Shown here piece by piece: positions 1 through 8,080 of a DNA stretch of 32,871 bases; position 1 is the first letter of the stretch; every line of letters starts with the position of its first letter. Under the pieces are notes generated by a model, which saw only the letters and a program-made list of their open reading frames with translations, was not told the origin of the DNA and ran no database searches. The translations under genes and the position numbers were made by a program. This stretch comes from Deltaproteobacteria bacterium (GTDB lineage Bacteria; Desulfobacterota; Desulfobulbia; Desulfobulbales; Desulfocapsaceae): contig JAPLJF010000005.1 of the NCBI GenBank assembly GCA_026388715.1, positions 1-32,871 on the forward strand. The letters are read 5' to 3'.

Positions 1-187
1 ATAGAGCATCGAACAATAGGAACAAGACGGCCGGGAAATAAAAACGCATAAAAATAACCAACCACAATGAAAACGGTGAAAAATTCACTCATTTTTCATT
101 CGGATCATTATTGTAATTCGGGTTTTTCTACAGACTCGTTGGGGCGCATTCATTGGGCCTCACAGTTTTCTGTGACAGGATGTGAAA

Positions 188-706
188 ATGAAACTTTTCA
201 TGCGCGTATTTGGAATTATCCATGGGTTGATGGCATTTCTTTTTGCCTGCGCCGCACTCATGCTTATCACAATTGCCGCCCACATGGGCTGGGTGGCCTT
301 CGTCGGCGGTTTGGATCGAGCCGCAGCGCAAGTGATTATCGAAGCCGTGGGGCTGTTAGCTGCTGCTGTCGTCGCGTTGCAGATTGCCGAAACTATTGTT
401 AAGGAAGAGGTTATTCGTGAGGCTGATATCAGCGCGCCCACTCGCGTACGACGATTCCTGTCAAGATTCTTCGTGGTCATCGTGGTCGCGCTGGCCATTG
501 AGGGGCTCGTTGCGACGTTCAGGGCCATACATGAAGATCCGGCACAACTTCCGTATGCGGCGAGTCTCGTGGTCGCGGTAGGAATACTTCTTGCCGCCTG
601 GGGCCTATTCGTTCACTTCAACCGTTCTGCTGAAGAACTTGAGCCAGAGGCAATGGCGGACGCAAAGCGGGAAGACCGAAAGCTCAAGCAACCTCCTCCC
701 GATTAA
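188..706 (+). CDS. small multi-pass membrane protein of unknown function, possible integron cassette gene
   Basis: I do not recognise the family. The 172-residue product has about four hydrophobic segments: residues 5-30, 45-65, 90-110 and 125-145. The tail is charged and hydrophilic, ending in a Lys/Pro-rich stretch, so an inner-membrane location is likely. ATG 188 is preferred over the in-frame GTG at 182 because AGGA at 177-180 sits 7 nt upstream of it, whereas the GTG would almost touch that site. The gene stands alone, on the strand opposite recQ, and is followed within 15 nt by an attC-like inverted repeat. A lone membrane-protein ORF plus such a repeat is the layout of an integron gene cassette. 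No promoter is evident in the 187 nt upstream, which also fits a cassette. Confidence 0.7.
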   Translation: MKLFMRVFGIIHGLMAFLFACAALMLITIAAHMGWVAFVGGLDRAAAQVIIEAVGLLAAAVVALQIAETIVKEEVIREADISAPTRVRRFLSRFFVVIVVALAIEGLVATFRAIHEDPAQLPYAASLVVAVGILLAAWGLFVHFNRSAEELEPEAMADAKREDRKLKQPPPD

Positions 707-720
707 TCTTCACCTGATGC

Positions 721-791
721 GCCCTAACTCTTTGGTCAAGGGTACAAGTTGCCGGCAGGCCGGCGCCTGTCCGCTACCTCGAACGTTAGAG
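721..791 (+). other. attC-like imperfect inverted repeat (candidate integron recombination site)
   Basis: Outer arms CCCTAAC (722-728) and GTTAGAG (785-791) are complementary except at one position and resemble the RYYYAAC/GTTRRRY boxes of attC sites. Inner arms GGTCAAGGGTA (734-744) and TACCTCGAAC (775-784) are partly complementary with one extra unpaired base, as attC sites usually have. The centre can fold through CAGGC/GCCTG. The length of about 71 nt is within the attC range. The last base of the GTTRRRY box does not match, and spacing between boxes is uneven, so this may be a decayed site. No integrase gene lies in the window. Confidence 0.42.
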
Positions 792-903
792 AGTGCACCG
801 GGGTCGGCCCAAGTCAACATTATGTTTTTATAGGGAAAATTATTGGAAAAGAGGCAATTTCAGTCCTTGGAAGGCACTTTTGGGGTCAAAAACAGCGCTC
901 TAC

Positions 904-929
904 CAAAAAATACACCGGACGAACCGGTG
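904..929 (-). terminator. intrinsic terminator of recQ
   Basis: On the minus strand CACCGG, loop TTCGT and CCGGTG form a 6-bp GC-rich stem (913-929) followed directly by TATTTTTT. It lies 40 nt past the recQ stop codon. Confidence 0.75.
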
Positions 930-968
930 ATTTCCCCGTTATGTGGCCCGTCGCCCCAAGAAATATCA

Positions 969-3173
969 TCACAATCCGCTATGTTCAGTTGAAGACGCTT
1001 CACTATCGGCCATTTCTATCTTCCAGCCCTGAGAGGCCAGAAACCCGCGGACTATATGGGCCTGCTCGTATCCCGCCCGGCCAGCCATGCCATCCACGAT
1101 CGGCTTGAGACGAGAGAGCCCGTGCACCCTGAACAGTTCGGTCATCTCACCACGCACGGCCGGATCGACGTAATGATCCACATCCAGCCCCTTGCCCTGC
1201 TGCAGGAGTTCTCCAATATGGGCGGCGATGGTCGAGGGTTTCAGCTCCCGCGCGGCGGCAATCTCCTCGACGCTGAGTCCCGACTCCGCCAGTCGTAAAG
1301 TCTCATCAAGGGTCTGACCACCCGTTTGCTTCCGGGCCTCTTTTCGAGCTTCTGGCGGTTCCGCCACCTTTGCCATTTGTTGCGGACGGACCTCCGGGTT
1401 AGCGGCCAGATAGTTGATGATGGCGTCAAGAAAGGGCTTGCCGTACCGTTCCAGTTTTGTCTGCCCCACCCCGTTGATACCCAGCAGGCCCTCAGGGGTC
1501 TGCGGCATGAAACTGCTCATCTGGTGCAGGCTCTTATCGGAAAACAAGACATACGGCGGTACCCCGGACTCGGCCGCCATGTCGCGCCGCAGCTTTTTAA
1601 GAAGAGCGAACAAAGGCTCATCGTACAACGGTCTCTCCGCCTTGCTGCTCTTATCCTCCAGCATCCGATGGGTGACAAATTCCGCCCGGCCAAAGAGGAC
1701 CTCCTCCCCGGCGGCCGTGATATGCAGCATGGGATAGGGTTCCCCTTCACTGGTGAGCAGGCCCTGACTGAGCATGCTGTCGAGTAGCTGCCGCCAGAAG
1801 CGTTTTCCCTTGTCCCGTCCCACCCCATAGGTCTTGAGCTGGTCATGACCAAGGGCGCTGATCCGTGTCGTCCTGGCCCCACAGACGATATCGACAATAT
1901 GGCCGGCGCCAAAACGCTGGCCGGTACGATAAATGGCCGACATCGCCATCTGGGCCTCAATGCCGGCATCAACGGTTTGCACCCCGTGGACACAGACATC
2001 ACAGGCGCCGCAGTTCTCTTGGACGTACTCCTCATCAAAATAGTGGAGCACCGCCCGCCTACGGCAGACCGGCTGTTCGGCAAAATCCATCATCCTGGCG
2101 AGCTGGGCCAGACCGGCCTGACGTTCCCGCTCATCCGTCAACTGATCGACAAAAGGCCGCAGGCGGAAGTAGTCGCCCCGCGAGTAGAGGAGCAGACAGA
2201 GGGCAGGCTCACCATCCCGCCCGGCCCGGCCCGTCTCCTGGTAATACCCCTCCATACTTTTGGGCAGGTCCCCATGGATCACAAAACGGACATTGGACTT
2301 GTCAATCCCCATGCCAAAGGCCACCGTGGCCACCACCACCTGCACCTCATCCCGGTTAAAGGCCTCCTGATTCTCTTTGCGGATCTGATTGTTCAGACCG
2401 GCATGATACGGCAGGGCCTTGACCCCTTTTTTCTGCAGCCAGGCGGCCGTCTTTTCGACATCGGCGCGGCTCAGCCTATAGACAATACCGGCTTCATCGG
2501 GATGGGCGCGCACGACGGCCTCAATCTGACTGTTCACCTGATCCCTGACCTGCACCTGATAAAAAAGATTGGGCCGGTCAAAGGAGGCGCGCGTCATCAG
2601 CGGCTGGCTCAGGGCCAGACGGCGGATAATATCCTCCTGCACCTTGTGGGTGGCAGTGGCGGTAAAGGCCGTGATCGGCACCCCGGGCAGCTCCTGCTTC
2701 AGACAGGAGAGGGCCAGATAATCAGGACGGAAATCATGGCCCCACTCCGAGACGCAGTGCGCCTCATCCACGGCCACAAAGGAAATGGTTGCCTGCCTCA
2801 GACGCCCCAGAAACCCCGGCAGGGCCAGCCGTTCCGGCGAAAGATAAAGCAGATCATACGTGCCCTCCTGCAGGCGGGCCAGGACCGCATGCTGCTGAGC
2901 CGTGGAAAGGGTGGAATTGAGGAACCCGGCATCCAGGCCAAAGGCATTGGCGGCATCCACCTGATCTTTCATCAGGGAGATCAAAGGGCTGATCACCAGG
3001 CAGGTGCCGTTCATCAGCGAGGCCGGCAGCTGATAGCAGAGGGATTTCCCGCCACCAGTGGGCATGACCGCAAAGACGTCTCTTCCGGCCAGGATGGATT
3101 GGACAATTTCCTCCTGATTGGCACGAAAGGTGGAAAACCCAAAGATCCTCTGGAGTTGTTCGGTGTAATTCAA
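969..3173 (-). CDS. recQ: ATP-dependent DNA helicase RecQ with C-terminal helix-turn-helix extension
   Basis: 3'-5' DNA helicase of recombination and repair. Visible in order: Walker A TGGGKS, the DEAH box in [24 protein letters not shown] motif [18 protein letters not shown] and [10 protein letters not shown] of the second RecA lobe. A zinc-binding cluster (CRR...CGACDVC), a winged-helix RQC domain and an HRDC domain follow. The last 120 residues look like the HTH_40-type domain found at the end of some RecQ proteins. The frame is open up to 3299, but ATG 3299 has no ribosome-binding site and ATG 3218 adds a Cys-rich leader unlike RecQ. TTG 3173 has AAGG 7 nt upstream and gives the usual RecQ beginning ([19 protein letters not shown], 734 residues), so I chose it. 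It diverges from the 3298 gene. Confidence 0.93.
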   Translation of the reverse strand: MNYTEQLQRIFGFSTFRANQEEIVQSILAGRDVFAVMPTGGGKSLCYQLPASLMNGTCLVISPLISLMKDQVDAANAFGLDAGFLNSTLSTAQQHAVLARLQEGTYDLLYLSPERLALPGFLGRLRQATISFVAVDEAHCVSEWGHDFRPDYLALSCLKQELPGVPITAFTATATHKVQEDIIRRLALSQPLMTRASFDRPNLFYQVQVRDQVNSQIEAVVRAHPDEAGIVYRLSRADVEKTAAWLQKKGVKALPYHAGLNNQIRKENQEAFNRDEVQVVVATVAFGMGIDKSNVRFVIHGDLPKSMEGYYQETGRAGRDGEPALCLLLYSRGDYFRLRPFVDQLTDERERQAGLAQLARMMDFAEQPVCRRRAVLHYFDEEYVQENCGACDVCVHGVQTVDAGIEAQMAMSAIYRTGQRFGAGHIVDIVCGARTTRISALGHDQLKTYGVGRDKGKRFWRQLLDSMLSQGLLTSEGEPYPMLHITAAGEEVLFGRAEFVTHRMLEDKSSKAERPLYDEPLFALLKKLRRDMAAESGVPPYVLFSDKSLHQMSSFMPQTPEGLLGINGVGQTKLERYGKPFLDAIINYLAANPEVRPQQMAKVAEPPEARKEARKQTGGQTLDETLRLAESGLSVEEIAAARELKPSTIAAHIGELLQQGKGLDVDHYVDPAVRGEMTELFRVHGLSRLKPIVDGMAGRAGYEQAHIVRGFLASQGWKIEMADSEASSTEHSGL

Positions 3174-3222
3174 GATAGAACCTTGGAGCTGGCAAAATTT
3201 GATGGCGTCACAAGCCATCCGG

Positions 3223-3250
3223 TTGACAACTTTCTTCGAGACAATAAAGT
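3223..3250 (+). promoter_or_regulatory. candidate sigma-70 promoter for the 3298-4711 unit
   Basis: A perfect TTGACA (3223-3228) is followed 16 nt later by TAAAGT (3245-3250, four of six consensus bases). It sits in the AT-richer gap between the chosen recQ start and the divergent gene. Its position argues against the longer recQ start codons, which would place it inside coding sequence. Confidence 0.35.
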
Positions 3251-3297
3251 AAGCTATAAAGTAGAATGGATCGCATTCAATCAAGGACAGGGAATTC

Positions 3298-4068
3298 ATG
3301 CAACAAAAAAAGAAGACACAGCAGGAAAGGGTCGCCGGAGGCCCCTGCCTCGATTGCCACAGGGAACACTCGTTTCATGAAGGCGACGCCCGCATTCATT
3401 GCCTGGAGCTCATGCAGTTCCTGGAACAGGAAAAACGGATAGACCTTGTGGCCAAGAGCGGACAGGCTGATCCGCGGCTGAGCACGGCCAGCCTTTTTGG
3501 TGAGGCCCGGGGCAAGATGTTCGGAGTCATGGTCTGCCGGGCCGCTGACGGCAGTGAGCGGATACTGCGCGCCTTTTCCGGCCAGTACAATGAAAGATGG
3601 GAGGTAGCGGGCTGGGCGCCGCCCCTCTTCCAGGTGGAGGCATTCACCAGGATCTATACGGACATTGAGCCCCGGATCAAGAATCTTGGCAGGATGCTCC
3701 AGCTCACGGATCACCACTCACCGCAGTGGACCGATCTGACGCAGCAGCGCCGGCAACTCTCCCGGCAATGGATGCGAGACATCCATGCCCTCTACACCCT
3801 GACCAACTTTCGTGGCCGGCAGCGCCCTTTAACTGAGGCCTTTATCGGCAACGGCGGGATCCCCACCGGCACCGGTGATTGCTGCGCCCCCAAGTTATTC
3901 AACCAGGCGGTCAAAGAGGATCTGACGCCACTGGGACTGGCGGAGTTCTACTGGGGCCGGGAGAATGCCTCCCAGACCCGCCGGCATGGCCGTTTCTACC
4001 CGTCCTGCACCAGTAAATGCATGCCCATCCTTGGCTTCCTGCTCTGTGGCCTGGACGAGCTACCGTGA
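3298..4068 (+). CDS. RluA-associated accessory domain protein (stand-alone N-terminal domain)
   Basis: 256 residues, predicted soluble. It begins with a CxxC-H segment (PCLDCHREH, residues 16-24). It carries [13 protein letters not shown] and, near the end, [18 protein letters not shown] and [20 protein letters not shown]. From memory, these motifs match the N-terminal half of long RluA-family pseudouridine synthases of gamma-proteobacteria, where the domain is fused to the enzyme. Here it is a separate gene, 16 nt upstream of the synthase, so it is probably a dedicated partner in rRNA or tRNA modification. The paired Cys residues (DCC, SCTSKC) could bind metal. The start is supported by GGACAGG 6-12 nt upstream of ATG 3298. 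I know no biochemical function for this domain. Confidence 0.8.
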   Translation: MQQKKKTQQERVAGGPCLDCHREHSFHEGDARIHCLELMQFLEQEKRIDLVAKSGQADPRLSTASLFGEARGKMFGVMVCRAADGSERILRAFSGQYNERWEVAGWAPPLFQVEAFTRIYTDIEPRIKNLGRMLQLTDHHSPQWTDLTQQRRQLSRQWMRDIHALYTLTNFRGRQRPLTEAFIGNGGIPTGTGDCCAPKLFNQAVKEDLTPLGLAEFYWGRENASQTRRHGRFYPSCTSKCMPILGFLLCGLDELP

Positions 4069-4084
4069 CAGGTGGGATAGGAAA

Positions 4085-4711
4085 ATGGAAATTATCGCTA
4101 TCGACCCGCTGTTCCTGGTGGTCAATAAACCCAGCGGCCTCCTGTCGGTACCCGGCAGAGGCTTAGACATGCAGGACTGTGTGGTAAGCCGGATCAAAGC
4201 CATGTTCCCTGATTGCATCGACCAACCAGCCGTGCACCGCCTCGACATGGACACCTCCGGCCTGATGGTTGTGGCCAGGACCAGCGCGGCCCATCGGCAT
4301 CTTTCCCTCCAGTTTGCAGAACGACTGGTGGACAAGCGATATATCGCCCTGCTGGAGGGAACACTCGGCCAGCAATCAGGTGAGATCGCCCTACCATTCA
4401 GACTGGACCCGGACAACCGGCCCCACCAGATCCATGACCCGCTGCACGGGAAGATGGGCATCAGCCGCTGGCGGCTCATTGGCATCGAAGGCCAGCGCAG
4501 CAGGGTCGAATTCACACCCCTGACCGGACGCACCCATCAACTGCGCCTGCATGCCGCTCATCCTCTGGGCCTGGGCACCCCCATCGTTGGCGACCGGCTC
4601 TATGGCCAGGGACGGCAACCGGGAGAGATGCTGCTCCATGCCACGTATCTGGCCTTCCAACACCCGGCATCCGGCCAGAGAGTTATCTGGGAATCAACAC
4701 CCTCTTTTTAG
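4085..4711 (+). CDS. RluA-family RNA pseudouridine synthase
   Basis: Converts uridine to pseudouridine in 23S rRNA and/or tRNA. The catalytic motif HRLDMDTSGLMV (residues 51-62) contains the nucleophilic Asp. The family's C-terminal motifs LTGRTHQLRLHAAH and GDRLYG are present. At 208 residues it is short, like RluA itself, and lacks an N-terminal S4 domain. The frame is open further upstream, but ATG 4085 has GGATAGGA directly before it and gives the canonical IIAIDPLFLVVNKPSGLLSV beginning. It follows the accessory-domain gene by 16 nt and is almost certainly co-transcribed. Substrate position (RluA-like 746 and tRNA 32, or another) cannot be told from the sequence. Confidence 0.93.
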   Translation: MEIIAIDPLFLVVNKPSGLLSVPGRGLDMQDCVVSRIKAMFPDCIDQPAVHRLDMDTSGLMVVARTSAAHRHLSLQFAERLVDKRYIALLEGTLGQQSGEIALPFRLDPDNRPHQIHDPLHGKMGISRWRLIGIEGQRSRVEFTPLTGRTHQLRLHAAHPLGLGTPIVGDRLYGQGRQPGEMLLHATYLAFQHPASGQRVIWESTPSF

Positions 4712-4818
4712 GTGCCGTTATGAAATAAACAGTGTTTTTTTGCTTATTTTATTACGGCACCTTATGCCTCTTCCAAGAAACAGCCAATCTTTTCCGGCTG
4801 TTTCTTGGAAGAGGTGCC
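4710..4818. repeat. double-hairpin palindromic element in the 3' region of the pseudouridine synthase gene
   Basis: Two large hairpins lie back to back. The first pairs GGTGCCGTTATGAAATAA (4711-4728) with 4744-4761, 18 bp with one mismatch and one G-U pair, and has a T7 run in its loop. The second pairs CCTCTTCCAAGAAACAGCC (4767-4785) perfectly with 4796-4814. GGTGCC at 4711 and again at 4813 can both pair with GGCACC at 4756-4761, so the two folds could compete. Neither stem is followed by a T tract, so this is not a textbook terminator. It may be a dispersed palindromic repeat. Confidence 0.7.
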
Positions 4819-5059
4819 TGGCAGATACCATATACAAGGGCTGTAGAAAAATTATGTCAAAATGAGAAAATACCCGCCATTGTATTTTTTCAATCCGATG
4901 TGATATTCTTTAAATAAAGAAGCGCCACTGACACTCTTCCGTTCTTCTTGAATGCAGCAACTGACAACAGAAACATATTTCAAATATTATCAGAAAACAC
5001 CCTGCGACTCACGGCTAGACAGAAGACCAAAAACATCTATTATGGGAGGTTTATCATCC

Positions 5060-5299
5060 ATGGACGAGAAAAAAACTTCATTGAAAAAAGAGGTTGAGGA
5101 CACCTTGGCGTGCAGCGCTTTTGCTGAGGAAGGAGAGCCATGCCCCGAAAATATCGGGGAAGAATCAAGCGCTACAGCACAAACAAGTCCAGAAGAGGAA
5201 GAATCAATATTGGAATCAGTCGAAGACACCTTGGCCTGCAGCGCCTTTGCTGATGAAAACGAGCCATGCCCCGAAAATATCGGGGAAAAAAGCAAATAA
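5060..5299 (+). CDS. small acidic protein with two tandem Cys-containing repeats
   Basis: 79 residues, strongly acidic, with no signal peptide or membrane segment. It consists of two 25-residue repeats (residues 12-36 and 54-78) identical at 22 positions, joined by an 18-residue Glu/Ser/Thr linker. Each repeat has the core TLACSAFA(E/D)E-x-EPCPENIGE with two Cys nine residues apart, so four Cys in all. ATG 5060 is chosen because GGGAGG lies 10 nt upstream; the open frame extends further back but without a site. The DNA copies also repeat, and each contains the hairpin CCCCGA-AAATA-TCGGGG (5143-5159 and 5269-5285). I do not recognise the family. The Cys pairs suggest metal binding, disulfides or peptide modification, none shown. 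Confidence 0.6.
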   Translation: MDEKKTSLKKEVEDTLACSAFAEEGEPCPENIGEESSATAQTSPEEEESILESVEDTLACSAFADENEPCPENIGEKSK

Positions 5300-5314
5300 A
5301 ATCGAATCCGCAAT

Positions 5315-5358
5315 AAAAAAGCTGGAGAAGAACCTCGAAAATCGAGGTTCTTCTCCAG
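5315..5358 (-). terminator. strong hairpin with T tract on the minus strand
   Basis: CTGGAGAAGAACCTCGA (5322-5338) pairs perfectly over 17 bp with 5342-5358 around a 3-nt loop. On the minus strand the stem is followed by CTTTTTTATT, the form of an intrinsic terminator. On the plus strand the T tract is missing. No convincing minus-strand gene feeds into it. It lies 22 nt after the small repeat protein and could still help end that plus-strand transcript. Confidence 0.55.
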
Positions 5359-5803
5359 GTAAATGGCTTGACCATTCGACAAGATCAAGGTTGGCGATAA
5401 TTTTACCCCAGGCATAGGCCTGAATCTCTAACAGTTTTTGAAGCAAGGGTTCAGGGCACCGAATTGTGGTAAAATTGTACGCGGCCTTGCTCTTGATAGC
5501 CAGTCAGGGATAATCCTTTGATTCTTGTTTACCCCTGTTTTGTGAAACAAGGACAGACCGTCCTCTTTTCATCTCTTTTTCTTCCGCTCTCCCTTCTGGT
5601 TATCGGCTATGGAAAGAGAGCCTTGCTTCCCGCGGCAGCGCCCAAATCGTCATTCATAAAATTACCCTTTGCAAAGATAGTAAGGATCGTGCTATCTTCG
5701 GCGACATATTATTCTGGGAAATACTCTTTTGCCTTAGGCAACAGAGTTTCGCCCTGTATTTTTTTTCCTGCTCTTCATCCAGTATCACTGGAGTTTTTTC
5801 GCT
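5359..5803. other. 445-nt intergenic stretch, no supported gene
   Basis: No open frame here has both a plausible ribosome-binding site and recognisable content. A short inverted repeat, AAGATAG (5674-5680) with CTATCTT (5692-5698), lies about 110 nt before the activator gene and may be an operator or leader hairpin. The region is AT-rich and ends in the activator's leader. Confidence 0.5.
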
Positions 5804-7174
5804 ATGACGGATGCAGTCTTGCACAAAAAACGTATCTACATCCTTGATGATGAAGTCATCACGGTTCGACGCCTGGTCCATGCCCTGTCCAAGGATGGCT
5901 ATGAACTGGAAGGATTCGTTACCGCCGCCGAGGGCATTGCCCGCATCAGCAAGGACGCTCCGGATCTGCTGATCACCGATGTCCGCCTGACTGACGCGAA
6001 TGGCGTGGAGGTGCTGCAGCAGGTCAAGGGCATGGCCCCGCAGACCATGGTCATCCTCATGACCGGTTACGCCTCCATCGATCAGGCGGTACAGGCCATC
6101 AAGTTCGGGGCTTTCAATTATATAGCAAAGCCCTTTCGCTTGGATGATCTGCGCCAGGTCATCCGCGACGCCTTGCAAAGCGCCAGTAACGCCCAGCTGG
6201 CCATGGATCAGACCACGAACAGCTCGGACCGGTTTGGGGAGATTATTGGCCGCTCCCCTGCCATGCAGGAAATTTTCAAGACTATCAGACAGGTTGCCGC
6301 CCTCAACTGCAATATCCTGATCCAGGGAGAAAGCGGCACCGGCAAGGAGCTGGTCGCGAGAGCACTCCACGCTCACAGCGACCGGGCCAACCATCCCTTC
6401 ATTCCCTTCAACTGCGGGGCGTTCAGCGAAGAGCTCGTCGCCAATGAACTCTTCGGTCATGAAAAAGGCGCCTTTACCGGCGCCGTCAGCACTAAATTTG
6501 GCCTGCTGGAGACCGCGAACGGCGGCACGGTTTTTCTCGATGAAGTGGGTGAAATGCCTATTTCCATGCAGATCAAGATGCTGCGGGTGATCCAGGAACG
6601 CAGCCTCCTGCGGGTAGGCGGAGTCAGCCCGACGACGTTCGATGTACGGATCATCGCCGCCACCAACCAGGATATCGAAAAAATGGTGACAGCAGGCAGC
6701 TTCCGCCAGGATCTCTTTTATCGCTTGAAGGTGGTGATGATAGAGCTCCCTCCTTTGCGCGACCGGCAGGAAGACATCCCCCTCCTGATCCAGCACTTCG
6801 TGACCCTTATTGCCACCCAGTTCGGGAAACCGGTACCCAGGATCGAAAGCTCCTTTTTCGATGCCCTCCTCTCCTATCCCTTCCCCGGCAACATCAGGGA
6901 GTTGCAGAATATTGTGGAACGCGCCGTGGCCTTGGCCCGGGAACCGGTGCTCACCGTCAAGGACCTGCCCCCCGATCTCTTCCTTGCCGGTACGCAGCCC
7001 CTGCCTCCGGAAAAGACCAGCAACCAGCTAAAAATACTTGAGCAGGGACATATCTATGAGGTGTACCGCCGCACCGGCTTCAACCAGACGGAAACGGCGC
7101 AGCAACTCGGCATCTCCCGGACCACCCTCTGGCGGCGTCTCAAGGAACTCAATCTCGTTCCCGACAAAAAATAA
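5804..7174 (+). CDS. NtrC-family sigma-54-dependent response regulator
   Basis: 456-residue bacterial enhancer-binding protein. Receiver domain, residues 10-125: acidic pocket Asp15-Asp16, phospho-acceptor Asp59 in LLITDVR, Thr87 and Lys109. AAA+ domain, about 143-380: Walker A GESGTGKE (175-182), the sigma-54-contacting GAFTGA loop (222-227), and Walker B GGTVFLDEVGE (240-250). A Fis-type helix-turn-helix ends the protein (TETAQQLGISRTTLWRRL). All catalytic residues look intact. GGAG lies 10 nt before ATG 5804. A sigma-54 promoter with repeated upstream boxes lies about 200 nt downstream, so its probable target is the exporter operon at 7448-9777. No kinase gene is adjacent; the nearest are at 13013 and 22411. 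Confidence 0.96.
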   Translation: MTDAVLHKKRIYILDDEVITVRRLVHALSKDGYELEGFVTAAEGIARISKDAPDLLITDVRLTDANGVEVLQQVKGMAPQTMVILMTGYASIDQAVQAIKFGAFNYIAKPFRLDDLRQVIRDALQSASNAQLAMDQTTNSSDRFGEIIGRSPAMQEIFKTIRQVAALNCNILIQGESGTGKELVARALHAHSDRANHPFIPFNCGAFSEELVANELFGHEKGAFTGAVSTKFGLLETANGGTVFLDEVGEMPISMQIKMLRVIQERSLLRVGGVSPTTFDVRIIAATNQDIEKMVTAGSFRQDLFYRLKVVMIELPPLRDRQEDIPLLIQHFVTLIATQFGKPVPRIESSFFDALLSYPFPGNIRELQNIVERAVALAREPVLTVKDLPPDLFLAGTQPLPPEKTSNQLKILEQGHIYEVYRRTGFNQTETAQQLGISRTTLWRRLKELNLVPDKK

Positions 7175-7225
7175 ACCGCATCCAAATCATCGGATTTCAG
7201 AAAAAAACACTGTTCCATTTGACTT

Positions 7226-7324
7226 TGTTTCAAATTGAAACTGCTGTTTCAACAAAAAAGTCATTTAGTTTCGGCATGTTATATGAAAAGTGTTTCAAAT
7301 GTTAACAACGCCCCGTTGTTTCAT
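7226..7324 (+). promoter_or_regulatory. cluster of TGTTTCAA boxes, candidate activator-binding sites
   Basis: TGTTTCAA occurs at 7226-7233, 7245-7252 and 7291-7298, with TGTTTCAT at 7317-7324 and an inverted TTGAAACT at 7235-7242. The first and inverted copies form the palindrome GTTTCAAATTGAAAC (7227-7241). They lie roughly 75-170 nt upstream of the predicted start of transcription from the sigma-54 promoter, where NtrC-type activators usually bind. Confidence 0.6.
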
Positions 7325-7371
7325 TCCTTTAATTTTTGCAAAAAATACGCATTAACAGTAAGATAAACAAA

Positions 7372-7389
7372 CTGGCACAGTCAATGCAT
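7372..7389 (+). promoter_or_regulatory. sigma-54 (-24/-12) promoter
   Basis: CTGGCACAGTCAATGCAT has the invariant GG (7374-7375) and GC (7386-7387) separated by exactly 10 nt, and matches TGGCACG-N4-TTGCA except at two positions. Transcription would start near 7398, about 50 nt before the first gene of the exporter operon. The sigma-54 activator gene is immediately upstream. Confidence 0.82.
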
Positions 7390-7447
7390 AGAGGCCAGCA
7401 CAGTGATGATGCCGCATAGCGTCGTAAGATGGAATAAAGGAGCAATT

Positions 7448-8080
7448 ATGAAGACAGGAATTGCTCTTCTCCTGAGGGGCTCCCCTGCTGATCTCTCTGC
7501 AACTCTCCATGCCATTGAGCTTGCAAAACGAACCACCGGTATCGTGCATGCGGTTTTTATGGAACAGGGAGGGATAAACAAGGGAAAAAATCCTGGGGAG
7601 GAGGCAGAAAACGATACCCAGACCCTGGCTGGGCAGTTTATCGCGCTGGCAAGCTGGCTTGGTGATGTGGCAGAGGTAACCATCCACATCCATCGGCTGG
7701 AGAGCATGGCTGATGAGCTGCTGGTCCGGTTTCTCTGCGAATATCGCATCTTCTGCCTCATCCTGGGGGCCGAAGACCGGAGTTCGCAGAAGCGCAAGAC
7801 TGCCTGGATTGCCAGGTTGCGGCGGCGACTTTGCGAAAAAGGGGACTGTTTTCTGCCCCAGCTCTGGTCGGTGATTATTCCGCCTTGGGACGATCTCGTA
7901 TTTGCACGTATCATTGCCGGATTTACACGGGCAGCATGGAGCACCTCTGCTATCAAAATACTGATCAGCAGTCTGCAAAATGGCCTGAAAGGGAGTAACA
8001 CAGGGAAGGAATCAAAGAAAAAAAGTGTGAAAGGAGGAAAAAATGTACATGTACCTTCCAATAGCCCTCACCAGCGTTAA
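7448..8080 (+). CDS. UspA-like protein, first gene of the exporter operon
   Basis: 210 residues. The N-terminal 130 have the alternating strand/helix pattern of universal stress proteins: an initial hydrophobic strand (TGIALLLRG), a helix, then a second strand (IVHAVFME). A later strand (FCLILGAEDRSS) sits where UspA proteins carry their nucleotide-binding loop. The canonical GxxG-S/T signature is not clear, so nucleotide binding is uncertain. The C-terminal 40 residues are Lys/Ser-rich and probably disordered. ATG 7448 has GGAG 7 nt upstream; an earlier in-frame ATG at 7403 lacks a site and lies within a few nt of the predicted transcription start. It overlaps the permease gene by 38 nt, which suggests coupled translation. 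Confidence 0.65.
   Translation: MKTGIALLLRGSPADLSATLHAIELAKRTTGIVHAVFMEQGGINKGKNPGEEAENDTQTLAGQFIALASWLGDVAEVTIHIHRLESMADELLVRFLCEYRIFCLILGAEDRSSQKRKTAWIARLRRRLCEKGDCFLPQLWSVIIPPWDDLVFARIIAGFTRAAWSTSAIKILISSLQNGLKGSNTGKESKKKSVKGGKNVHVPSNSPHQR

Noticed and set aside
78..97. Short GAAAAAT/ATTTTTC inverted repeat near the left end
   Set aside because: AT-only 7-bp stem of a kind expected by chance in this AT-rich stretch; no link to a gene.
67..402. 111-codon frame overlapping the first membrane-protein gene
   Set aside because: No ribosome-binding site, Arg/Cys/His-rich text typical of a shifted frame, and overlap with a gene whose hydrophobic pattern is clearly real.
1845..3380. 511-codon open frame on the plus strand opposite recQ
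   Set aside because: It is antisense to clear helicase motifs and its translation is low-complexity His/Gly/Pro-rich text without domains; a by-product of GC-rich codon use in recQ.
5216..5446. Minus-strand frame of 76 codons starting with TTG (LLEIQAYAWGKIIANLDLVE)
   Set aside because: The N-terminal part looks protein-like and might be a gene remnant, but it runs through the 17-bp hairpin and into antisense of the small repeat protein, and no ribosome-binding site is present.
5518..5847. 109-codon plus-strand frame before the sigma-54 activator
   Set aside because: It overlaps the well-supported activator start in another frame, has no ribosome-binding site, and its translation has no recognisable content.
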